Positions 51,758 to 61,666 of a stretch of DNA of 64,000 bases are shown piece after piece. A program made the translations under genes and the position numbers. The stretch comes from Trissonchulus latispiculum (lineage: Eukaryota > Nematoda > Enoplea > Enoplida > Ironidae), in assembly GCA_030248195.1 (NCBI GenBank), contig JASAND010005702.1, forward strand, positions 124,001-188,000, in the 5' to 3' direction. The notes below the pieces were generated by a model. That model made no database searches. It saw only the letters and a program-made list of their open reading frames with translations, and was not told the DNA's origin. Within the stretch, counting starts at the first letter, position 1, and the number at the start of each line of letters is the position of its first letter.

Positions 51758-52891
51758 ATGGGAGAAACATACACTGTGGATTTTTCCAAACTTCGTGAAA
51801 ATAGTCTTTTTGGAAAATCTGTCCATGAAAAGCCTTTGGGACCGGAAGTTTTGGTTAAACTTATCCAGTCGGAGGAAACGAATTTTATCCTTCGCTTTTC
51901 CCGACGCTCTCTGTTTTTGGCTCAAGCGAATTTTACAACACAGCACCTGGTTACTGTAGCTAAGCTTAGTTCAACTGGTACAATGGGAACTGTATTAATT
52001 GATCAGCAAGAAATTAGCGTTCCCGGTGAATTTCCGCTATCTGTTTCGCAGTCTGGCAGTTTCCCCGCTTCCTCAATTCCCCCTGATTTCGGTTTACGAA
52101 TTATTGCCACGAAAGTAGATGGAAACGGTCCTTCCTCAGGGCTATTTGGTCCGATCGCCAACCCTTCAATCTTTAAAGAACCATCCACGTTTCCCTTGTC
52201 GAGTGTCAACCCAACCTTTCAGAATTCACCGTTCTATGAAAATGCGACAAAGTTCGACCCTCGCTGCAGTTATAGTATCATGAAAAAACAGAGAATTGAA
52301 GATTCACTCTCTACTGATCTTTTCTCCGAACTCTGGTCTGGGCTGGAAAATTCCGAAAATCCGTTCTCCGATATCCGGATTCAGTGTTCGGATGATGTGA
52401 TCCTCTACGCTCACCGATTCCCTCTGATTAAGAGTCCGGTTTTGAGGAAAAATTTGGAATCTGATTTCCAGGAAAAGTCGACGGGAATTTTGCATTTCAC
52501 CGACTTTCCGGGCTCCACAGTGAAAGTTCTGCTGAAATATCTCTACTTCGGCGATTCCTCAAGCGTGCTCGACGAGACTTCTGTCTGCTGGAAAGATTTG
52601 GCAAAAATGTCGCATCGCTACGACCTTCCAGCGTTGTTAAAGACAGCAGGGGCAAAACTGTTGGAAAGCGCTAACGAAGAAAATATGGGAGACTACTTGA
52701 TGTTTTCTCAGCTTTTGGATTTAGAAGATTTGAAATGCAGATGCTTCGATCTGATTGTGGACAATCTTCACCGTTTGCAAGATTTGCCGGAATTTGATGC
52801 GATTCGAGCCGATCCGGAACTTTTTGTGGCGCTGTTGCGCGCTGCCAAGGGTTCCGGCTCGTTGTACTCGCTCAGTACTGATACTACTTGA
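51758..52891 (+). CDS. Intact single-exon BTB-domain protein
   Basis: The ORF encodes 377 residues. The start is supported because MGETYTVDF matches MEETYKVDF in the paralogue at 57.4 kb. Residues 1-150 form a beta-rich N-terminal region unlike any motif I can name, in the position MATH occupies in MATH-BTB proteins. The BTB/POZ domain is at residues 203-302, with SDIRIQC, YAHRFPLIKSP, LKYLYFGDSS and a following helical BACK-like part at 305-345. BTB proteins of this type often act as adaptors for CUL3 ubiquitin ligases; that role is inferred. Two broken paralogues lie within 7 kb. Confidence 0.85.
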   Translation: MGETYTVDFSKLRENSLFGKSVHEKPLGPEVLVKLIQSEETNFILRFSRRSLFLAQANFTTQHLVTVAKLSSTGTMGTVLIDQQEISVPGEFPLSVSQSGSFPASSIPPDFGLRIIATKVDGNGPSSGLFGPIANPSIFKEPSTFPLSSVNPTFQNSPFYENATKFDPRCSYSIMKKQRIEDSLSTDLFSELWSGLENSENPFSDIRIQCSDDVILYAHRFPLIKSPVLRKNLESDFQEKSTGILHFTDFPGSTVKVLLKYLYFGDSSSVLDETSVCWKDLAKMSHRYDLPALLKTAGAKLLESANEENMGDYLMFSQLLDLEDLKCRCFDLIVDNLHRLQDLPEFDAIRADPELFVALLRAAKGSGSLYSLSTDTT

Positions 52892-53260
52892 TAAACAGAA
52901 TCCTGAAAATCCTTTAGCATTGAAAACCATATAACTGCTTTTAAGAGTGCCAGCCTGTAGTGCCTGTATATTTTACTTGTTTGCATACCGACATTAAAAT
53001 GCCCAACAAGTTTAATCGTTACAATTGTATCGATTAATGTGTTAGTAAAACAGCAACTATTAAACAATTAACTATTAAAAATTAAATATTAAACAATTGA
53101 ATATATTATATAATAGCTTTTCTAAAGATGTGATAAACCGGTTTCCTGAAAAAAAACTACAAAATTGGCTTATATCTGACTAAACCATTAGAAATAGCGC
53201 GATGGTTTTAAACCGAAAGAAATCCTATGGCTCTGACGGTGTGTACTCTGACAACAACCG
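52892..53260. other. 3' flank of the BTB gene
   Basis: AT-rich, with TTAAACAATTAACTATTAAA-like short repeats near 53058-53095. No gene was seen. Confidence 0.4.
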
Positions 53261-53261
53261 A

Positions 53262-53277
53262 TTATATATATATATAC

Positions 53278-53336
<59 letters not shown>

Positions 53337-53340
53337 CATA

Positions 53341-53416
<76 letters not shown>
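53262..53416. repeat. (TA)n microsatellite
   Basis: About 150 bp of TA repeats interrupted by a few CA and TTTA units. Open frames here are only Tyr-Ile repeats and are not genes. Confidence 0.95.
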
Positions 53417-54576
53417 CAGTACAATTCAGAATCAAGTACCTATGAAGCCAGCTTCAGCTTCGGTTGATGCCAGACTTACTTCATGAAGCTGATGCTGAAG
53501 CTGGCTTCTGTTTATGGTTTTTATGTTTCTTCTTTTGTGTGCGCAAAGACGGACGAAAGAAAAAGCAGCATTACTCTAGCTATAGGTAGTTTTTGTTGTA
53601 AAGCTCAGCTGAGCTTAGCTTTGCGTTAACTTTTGCAAAGAGTGCAGCATTTTTGAATAGACTGGAAAGGAGACAGACTGGCTGATAAAATAAGGCCAAG
53701 CTAAAACGGAAGGGAAAAGGCTTTGCCAACTAGCTTTGCAGTAAAGTAAAAGGATCCTACGTAATAACTACAATTTGGTGGGAACTTTCGGATACAGTCA
53801 AATAGAAACTAAATTACTATTTCTTTTTGTTTGAATTTAGTAATTTCTTAAGCTACGTTCTGTTGGACTTGCATAACATGTGCTTTATTTAGTCCTTCAT
53901 TGGTGCTTTGTTTAATTAGTTTTTTGATTGCACAGGAACTCAATAGCTGCTGTTGTAAAATTGCAATGTCGTCACATAAGTTAGATCAGTGACAAAAATT
54001 TTATCATGTTTGGTAAGATTTGAAAAACATTTGCAAAATTGAATATCTGCAACTGACATGGATATTTGCAAAAGTGGCTGAAGGTGAACAGATTATGACA
54101 GGTAGGTACTACTTAAAATATTGGAAAAATGTAAGCGCAACTGCACCGCACTATCTCCGTTTGAATCAGACTGCTGTTTCTCTTCTGACCATGCTGTCAT
54201 TACGTCGGATCCTTTTACTTTACTGCAAAGCTTAGTTGGCCAACAATATGCATGCAAAATAAAAGCCTTGCCGCTTTTCCTTTCCATTTTAGCTTGGCCT
54301 TATTTTATCAGCCAGTCTGTCTCCTTTCCAGTCTATTCAAAAATGCTGCACTCTTTGCAGAAGTTAACGCAAAGCTAAGCTCAGCTGAGCTTTACAACAA
54401 AAACTACCTATAGCTAGAGTAATGCTGCTTTTTCTTTCGTCCGCCTTTGCGCACACAAAAGAAGAAACATAAAAACCATAAACAGAAGCCAGCTTCAGCA
54501 TCAGCTTCATGAAGTAAGTCTGGCATCAACCGAAGCTGAAGCTGGCTTCATAGGTACTTGATTCTGAATTGTACTG
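53417..54576. mobile_element. Non-autonomous element with TIRs of about 360 bp inserted in (TA)n
   Basis: The left end CAGTACAATTCAGAATCAAG and its inverse at 54557-54576 are identical. Inverse similarity continues to about 53772 and 54203, with a few indels (one of about 25 bp). Flanking TA on both sides fits Tc1/mariner-type insertion. The central 430 bp have no coding potential. Confidence 0.85.
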
Positions 54577-54618
54577 TATATATATATATTTACATACATT
54601 TAAATGTTTTATCATGCC

Positions 54619-55015
54619 TTGTGAAATAGCTTAGTTCAAATTTGCTGTGCTGTAACCCCGTGCCTCCATCCGAGTTGTGAAGCACGCTCTAGCGTGCTTC
54701 ACAACCAAAACTTGTAGCTGCTCACTGCTGCGACTGACAACGCGCGCACGTTCAGCTGCCTTTTATACCCAAAAGAATGCAAATCAGTATGCAAATTAGG
54801 TATCTGTGAACACTATTAGAAACAACCAAACGACAAATGAATCAATATTTTAGTAAATGTTTCAAACCAACCATATATGATCCAGAATGGAATCCTTATT
54901 AAAACATTGCTGAAGTATGCGTTCTGCACATACTCACTGATGAAAAAGCTGAGCACGCCAAGTCTAATTCAAATTTCCGGTACCTATTTTAAATTTTAAC
55001 TAAGCTATTTCACAA
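54619..55015. repeat. Foldback with a 15-bp perfect cruciform inside
   Basis: TTGTGAAATAGCTTAGTT (from about 54619) recurs inversely at 54998-55015. Within it, GTTGTGAAGCACGCT (54674-54688) pairs perfectly with 54691-54705 across a 2-nt loop. Confidence 0.7.
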
Positions 55016-55019
55016 CTAA

Positions 55020-55301
55020 GTTGTTGCACAATTTCTCGCGCACCATCTAATTTACGGACACGCCAAGCAAAACTGCAAGGGGTTGTGAAACCCGAGTGTT
55101 TCGTAAAAGCTAGCACTCGAATTCTTTTGTGGCATACTCGGGCTCCGATTCACTCCGCCCTCGTACCACAAAAAATTCTCGTGCAAGCTTTCCCGAAACA
55201 CCCGGGTTTGAAATGCACTTGCTTCGCTCGTACATCACAACCCCTCGCAGTTTCGCTTAGCGTGCCTGTAAATCAGCTAGTGCTCTATGTTGTGCAACAA
55301 C
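55020..55301. repeat. Foldback MITE of about 280 bp
   Basis: GTTGTTGCACAA (55020-55031) pairs with 55290-55301. Inner arms match imperfectly all the way in: TTTACGGACACGCCAAGC with GCTTAGCGTGCCTGTAAA, CTGCAAGGGGTTGTGA with TCACAACCCCTCGCAG, and GTGTTTCG with CGAAACAC, with CCACAAAA near the centre. Confidence 0.8.
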
Positions 55302-55531
55302 CTATACTTAACAACAGATCTTGCTTTTGCACTTCTATATTAAAAGCAATGCATGAAACTATGAACAATTTTTAATGTTAACAAGTTGCTTATTAATTGC
55401 TAAACCTGATAACTCCAAAACAGAACATCAAGCTGGGCTGATACAAGTAAAATTATTGTACTAAACAGCTTGTGCAACAAACAAGTCCGTCATTGAAGTC
55501 ATACAGTTTAGTTACAAGCGTAAGATCGTTT

Positions 55532-55765
55532 TTATTCCTGCTGGAGCAGGAATGTATAAAATGGAAACTATTATGATTAGTGCATAGTGAGTCATTTCTC
55601 CATTTAGAAGCCCTATCTTCAACACAGGGCTAGCTTAGGTGAGATTTTTTGCATTCGGATTATGCAAATTAGGCTTCAGAACCTATTTAAGCCGCAGAAC
55701 TGTGAGCCGTGGCATCTAAACGGTTGCATATTTTTGAGCACCTGTGTAGCTTGGGAGCTACACAT
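55532..55765 (+). repeat. Duplicated promoter-like repeat, copy B
   Basis: It shares with copy A the hairpin (55534-55553), GTATAAAATG, CCCTATCTTCAACACAGGG, ATGCAAAT (55662-55669) and TATTTAA (55684-55690). A short (TGGACC)n-type run follows at about 55802-55840. Confidence 0.75.
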
Positions 55766-56329
55766 GGGTGCCTTAGGCGAATATAAGGTACTAGCTTGCG
55801 CTGGACCTGGACCTGGACGCTGGACGCTGGACCTGGACAAGTTCAGCCCAGCATGGCAAGCATAGGCCTGCTCTCTCTCTCTCTGATGAGTATGGAGGTC
55901 ATTGAGAATTGAGAACAAATTTGAGCAGCGGAATGAAAAGTTAGCTTCCAACAAAGACAGTTTTGCAATTGAATAAAAACAGGTCTATAAAGGAATACTG
56001 CCCCTTTTGGGGCCTACTTGTTAATTTACGTAGTGTTTGAAATCTAGTCGGATCGCCGATCCGACTGACTCAAGCGATCCGATCCGAACCGATCCACATC
56101 ACTAATATATAGTTAGTCCTGTATGACCTTTCACATTTTTAATCTGTGACAATATAAACAAGTATATTACTTTATTAAAGCTTAACTCAAATTAACTTTA
56201 AAGAACTGCACATTTAGTTGTAAATTTCTGTTAGTATATTTTCAGTTTCAGTTAACCGTAGTCGAGAGGAGAATCTGCCAACCAAACCATTTTAATTCGA
56301 AATCCAATCTAGGGGAAGGACTGCTTGGA

Positions 56330-57401
56330 AGCGCGCAGCAGCGCAACAAAGAGCTCCGAGTCAGCTCGGATATCGAATTCCGGCAAATTCACCAAGCTGT
56401 CAAAATTAGTCACAGTCAAATTCCAGATACCGTTTCTTCAATTCTTCTCAACCGAAACAATGAGAAAACAACAAATAATTGCCCATATTTTCTTCTTTTG
56501 CATTTTTCACCAGTTTCGTTTCCGCGGTTTTCAACAACGCCGGAAGGTCGTAGCGATGCGATACTTTCACCAAATCTTTCCATCAGACGGAATTCTCGTC
56601 GACCACAGTTGACGAATCGCTGAAGTAGAGATATTTCAGCATCACTTTCGCTGTAAGACTAGGAAATTCGCTGAAACGCAAAATTCCGGCCGTCTTTTCC
56701 AGAAAATCCGATTCCAGATTCAGCCGTAGTATCGGGCTTTTGATCAGGGGGAATCGGTGAGCGTAGAGGACTACATCTTCGGAACAGCGAATCCGGATAT
56801 CGGAAAACGGATTTTTCGGATTTTCCAGACCCGACCAGAGCTCTGTGGAAAGATCGCTGGAGAGGGAATCTTCGATTTTCTGTTTTACGATGACGCTGTA
56901 GCTGCAGTGAGGGTCGAACTTTGTCGCATTTTCCCAGCTCGGCACATTTCCTAAAGTTGGGTTATAGCTTGTAGTTGTCGGCAGGCCTGTCGAAACGCTG
57001 CTGCTATTTGCCTTGACAGCAATAATACGTAAACCGAAATCTGCCGAAGTTGAGAACTCGGTGAACGTGAAATCCAATACGGTATAAGTCGCTACATTTA
57101 ATGGCAACTCACCCGGAACTGAAACTTGTCGCTTATCAATTAGCACGGCATACTCTACACCGGCTGAAGTGATCTTGGAAACTGTAACCAAAAGCTGGCG
57201 AGGGGCCTTATAGGGAAGTGTCGTAAAGGAAATGCTAGGAGAGTGATGAAAACAAACGGTCAAACTGTTTTCGTGAATTCTGATAAGTTGAACGGAAATT
57301 CCGGTCCCTATTGGTTTTTCCAGGACAGATTTCCCAAAAAGAACGTTTCTGTCAAATTCTCGTCGAATATTTGGAAAGTCGACTTTGTACGTTTCTTCCA
57401 T
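56330..57401 (-). pseudogene. BTB-family pseudogene with nonsense codon and frameshift
   Basis: The start at 57401 (MEETYKVDF) matches the intact paralogue; an in-frame ATG at 57416 is less likely. The frame is open to 56583 and covers the N-terminal region and the first two thirds of BTB (SDIRIRCSEDV, YAHRFPLIKSP, LKYLYFSDSS). Then a Cys codon of the conserved SVCWKDL is replaced by TGA. The homologous sequence continues (SHRYDLPALLKT, NMGNYLLFS) with another stop and a frame change before ADSELFVALLRASK at about 56335-56375. Confidence 0.8.
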
Positions 57402-58250
57402 GATTGTAGTTTGCATTATTGTGTACGTTGTGGTACAGATCCTAGATAATGTTTAGAGTCTGGTTTTTGTTTTGAGTTGAAAAGTGCAAAATGGCTCTAG
57501 TCAGACTTTAGTCGTGACTTGAAAAGTGCACCAACGTAAGGTACAGATCTTTTTGTGCACCTTATAGCCACACATTGCTGCGGAAGACCTGAAAATCAAA
57601 CCGAGCTCAATGGAAATTTCCAAGATGATTTTCTAGCAGACTACGACCACTTGCGCAATCCTGCTTCAAAACAGTCATTTCGCAGAAATGAAATTTTCTT
57701 TTATATATTGGTCCAGCGTAAGCCAAAAGATTATTTTTTTGTATTTGTAATTAGTTTAATAGCATCGGTGGGTAAAGCAGAATACTCGACAAATGGCTGA
57801 CTACTGGAAGAGGCGGAGAAGCGAAGCTAATTTATCCGACAGTAACTGTTCCCGCAATATCAACAGTGGCTTAGGTGGCAGGATTGGCTTGCAAAGCCTA
57901 GTTGCAGAAGTTGGCTATTCAAAAGGGGCAAGAATAGGAATGAAGAAGAATCTGTTATCAAATAGTATCTTACCTGCTAATTTTAGCGTGGATATTGAAA
58001 TGTTCAACTTTCAAAGCTTAACGAGTGTTTTTGATTTTCAAAGGAAACCGCCAATATAACCTTAACCTAGGAAGGCCGGACCGCACCAATTTGGACTACC
58101 ATATCAGATAGCACTATCTGGTAAAATCTGATTGGCTACTTTCTCTTCACCTTTTCGCCACACCTAAACCAATCAGATACTATTAAGCAAAGTTAAGACA
58201 GCAAAGAAACGAAAGCTAAGTTCTCATAAGATTTTGTATCAATAAAATTT
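57402..58250 (+). other. Divergent flank of the BTB pseudogene, shared with 22.6-23.3 kb
   Basis: It aligns with 22600-23290. A small frame (57555-57800) with FLADYDHL, NPASKQSF and QRKPKDY has a counterpart at about 22730-22930, but a 1-base indel lies upstream, so coding is doubtful. A GGCGGAGAAGCGAAG word near 57815 also recurs near 22950 and, inverted, near 61030. Confidence 0.55.
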
Positions 58251-58256
58251 GACAAG

Positions 58257-60332
58257 GGGTCGATTCACAAAAAGTACTTAAACGGCTTAACTTAAACGAA
58301 GTGGTTTTTGTGAAACCGATTTCTACTTAAACGGCTTAAACGACTTAAACGACTTAACTTAAGTCGTTTAAGTAGACCCCCTTTCACAAAAAACCAGCTA
58401 CTTAAACTTTAAGTAAAGTAGCGTTTCACAAATACAGGTCTACTTAAACTCTCAGCTACTTAAACTTTAAGCCGTTTAAGTAGAACTGCTTTCATAAAAA
58501 CTACTTAGTTTAAGTAGTTTAAGTAGACCACTTAAATGCAGTTCAAAATCAGTCATTTTTAAGCTCCGTAGATTTACGGGGCTTAAACGACTTAAACAAA
58601 AAGATTACCATTAAGTGAACATTTTAAAAGCTTCATAACTTACGCAATTTTGGGAGTTGAAAAGTCGTTCTTATATCGTTCGAAAGCTCTCAACGAGTAC
58701 TTTAATTCTACAATACCGGTACAAGCGTAACTATTTTTTAAAATTCGTTAATACTTCAAAAACTAAATTTATTGTCAAATTTTAACTTGTATCAGCTTCT
58801 AAATGAAAAAGAAGCCTTCTAAATGAACAAAGCAAAGCTTGATTTGCTTGAAAATGTTGTCCCAATTGAGAACCAATTGTTTTTTTACACAATTAGCAAG
58901 CTGACTTGCATAAGATGATTTCAACTCAATGGCAACATTAGCGCTTACTCTGGCTCTAGCACACAACAATTTTAGCATGACTAAAAATTTTTTGACATTT
59001 ATAAGTAACAATTACATATGGTAGCTTATCGTGGTGATTCCTATTGGCGACATCAACTTTGAACCATTAGTATTCATTTAATTCTGGGAGCGAAGAAGCC
59101 ATCTTACATCAAAATGTGGCTGAACATTTTTTAACTATACAATGAAATTAGTATTAATATTAATATTAATTTAATTTAATTAATTAATTAATTTAATTAA
59201 ACTAATGATTTTTTGAAGAAGCCAAGTTTGAGATTTTTTACCGGCTAAAGTAACTTTTTGCCGAGACATCTTTTACATCATTCGATTCCTAAGTTCAATA
59301 GCTGGAGGACCATTTCTTAGTTATTATGAACTCATTTTGTAATGGAGAAATTGGCAAAATGTATGCGTAACCTGGATTTTGCCAACACTTTGTAACTTTG
59401 ACCAGCTATCGCTTTAGCCAAAAAAACGGCTGCGAGAACAACCCTAATAGATAATTTTATATCCGCAAGTCTCCGGTTATTGCTGCCATAATACGAATAA
59501 TTTATGTCAAGGTTTGTCTGCTCACTGATTGGCCCACTTAACCCTATGGCCTACTTTTTAGTAATATATTAGTAATTTTATTAGTTGCATCATCCTCATT
59601 ATAGTTAAATACATGCACAAAGGAAACAACAGCTGGTCCGTATCTTTTAAACTACATTTGCTGTTGAAATTTAGTCAAATTTGCTATATCATTGTCGAAA
59701 ACATAAAAATTGGATTTTTGAGAAATTAGCTTTAATTCGCCAGAACTTAAAAAATTTTGGCGAAACAGACAAAATTAACAGTTTTCTCAAAATATTGAGC
59801 TTGTTTGCTCGTTAAACAATTTAATAAAAGATAGTCTTCGGGAAGACGTTTCTTGCGAAGCTGGAACTGGTCGCTTTTCTTTAGCTTTCCTACACTTGGA
59901 GAAACCCATGTTCAAAGTTGTTTTCATGCAATTGGATGTCCAAGTAGAACTATTAAACTAAACCAGCTGTACTCTGCGTAGTTGTAACAAGCACATTCCA
60001 AGCTTTAGATATCAGGATTATCGTTGAACTCCAAGAATTGAGTATTTACAGTCTTTCAAGTTTGCTGCATACAACCAGTACCTTTAAACTACCATTTCGA
60101 TGTTATTGGTTTCATTAAAAGTCGGCTTAAACGACTTAACTTAAACCTTAATTAAACTAAAATTCGTTCATAAATAATGACTTGACTACTTAAACTACTT
60201 AATTAAGTCGTTTAATTATTTTAAGCCACTAAGCCGTTTAAGTATTTTAAGTAGTTTCCTGAACGAATTTTTGAAGGTAGTTTAAGTTAAGTCGTTTAAG
60301 TTAAGTAGTTTAAGTTTTTTGTGAAACGACCC
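58257..60332. mobile_element. Non-autonomous TIR element with ACTTAAACG repeats (about 2.1 kb)
   Basis: The left end GGGTCGATTCACAAAAAG and the inverse right end GGGTCGTTTCACAAAAAAC match closely. Both ends continue with many copies of ACTTAAAC, GGCTTAA and CGACTTAA in both orientations. Possible 3-bp flanks are AAG on each side. The GGGTCGTTTCAC end resembles some PIF/Harbinger elements, but the superfamily is not certain. The centre has no transposase. Confidence 0.75.
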
Positions 60333-60361
60333 AAGGAGTTAAATTAAAAATTAGTAGCGAC

Positions 60362-60553
60362 CATACATGTGCTTGGGGGGGGTTTTTCACCCCCCCCCCA
60401 GACCCGGACCTCTCCCCCCCAGAAGGATCCCTCACCCCCAGAATCCGGATTTTTCCGGCTTTTTGGGCAAAAAACCGGAAAACTCCGGTTTTCCGGCGGT
60501 CATTGGCCGCCGTCTCACCCCCCCTCCAGAACTTCCCCTCCTGCACATGTCTG
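60362..60553. mobile_element. Small hAT-like MITE with perfect 8-bp target duplication
   Basis: The ends are CATACATGTGC and, inverted, CAGACATGTGC. GTAGCGAC flanks both sides exactly (60354-60361 and 60554-60561). An 8-bp duplication and CAG-type ends indicate hAT. The interior is C-rich and non-coding. Confidence 0.85.
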
Positions 60554-60845
60554 GTAGCGACTGGTGATAAATGTGCTGATCAGTGGATGTTTCTTTGATG
60601 CATTCCCTGCGGGAAGTCAGCAGTCGTGTTTTGTCTTTGATTTGGCTGACAATAGAAATGGGCATGGCTGGCGGAAAAGGTCCTTCTGTGTCCATTTCTG
60701 TTGCTCAGTCAAACAAATTTCAATTTAAACAAATGAATTTTGTTTTCTAAAGATATGCTTCAACATGGAAGGCAGTTTTTCCATCTTTCCTATTTCAGAG
60801 CTCGCCCCCTTTCCTGCAGCCGTTATTTTCTTCAAGGATTTGCGA
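60554..60845. other. Intergenic stretch
   Basis: No supported gene. Confidence 0.35.
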
Positions 60846-60849
60846 GCAA

Positions 60850-61060
60850 GTCAGGCTCGGTTTCTGCCATCCTAGTCACTGTTGATATGCGGGGGGCAGC
60901 TATTGTCGGATAAACGACGACAGCTACCTTAGGGGTGACTGCGGCTGATCTCAGCGTTGCTGACCCTGGCCAAGAAACGCACGTCAGTCTCGTTTGGGCT
61001 TGGGGGCCTCGTTTTCTGTCCTTGGCCTTCACTTCTCCGCTTCTTGACTGCCTTTCAGTA
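60850..61060 (-). repeat. Dispersed repeat, inverted copy of 22.93-23.12 kb
   Basis: The reverse complement shares GAAGGCCAAGGACAGAAA and CCCCGCATATCAACAGTGAC with 22927-23115, and more weakly with 57800-57890. The 98-codon frame over it is probably fortuitous. Confidence 0.7.
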
Positions 61061-61666
61061 GTCTGCGGAGCGGAGAGTAGCATCTGTCGGGTGTCCTGTT
61101 GTACCCAATGATGCTGAGCCGCATACAAAATACAAACAAATACATATTCAGTTGGTGGAACAAAGTTTCAATTCGTACTAAAATTGCACAACATACTGCT
61201 TTGAGATCAAAAGTCAATAGGATACAGACGGTCATCTCATGATTACATGGCTCTGTTTCAGTTCATCACCATTTAGTCAACTCTTTTATACGGCATCCTC
61301 AGTTGGGCAACTCTTTGTCCTGTCATCCTCGCATTGCCAACTTTTCTCATAATTTTAGTAAATTTTTCATAGGGTCCAATGATGCACAGAAATTTTGACT
61401 AATTAATCAGAAAATTCTTCTGCTACTCTGCAGCTATTCTTAAGCCTTATTTGTGCACTTCGGGGCAAGACCTCATCTGACAAACTCTGCAATCAAGAGT
61501 GACATTCTGCAGATGCTGTTTTCATTCAATTCAAAAACCTATTTTTGTCTTGAGTGTATTATTTCATATTTTCTTTCCGACTAAACTGACATTCAGTTGA
61601 ATAGTTTATATTTAATTTTGGATCTGACATTATTAGCCAGAAAATGTTTTCACTTTATTCTACTTG
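61061..61666. other. Intergenic stretch before the minisatellite
   Basis: No supported gene or repeat. Confidence 0.35.

Noticed and set aside
53202..53486. Tyr-Ile repeat ORFs
   Set aside because: They are a (TA)n microsatellite.
56369..56380. GATATCGAATTC resembling a cloning-vector polylinker
   Set aside because: The surrounding sequence is the 3' end of the BTB pseudogene read in another frame, so it is genomic.
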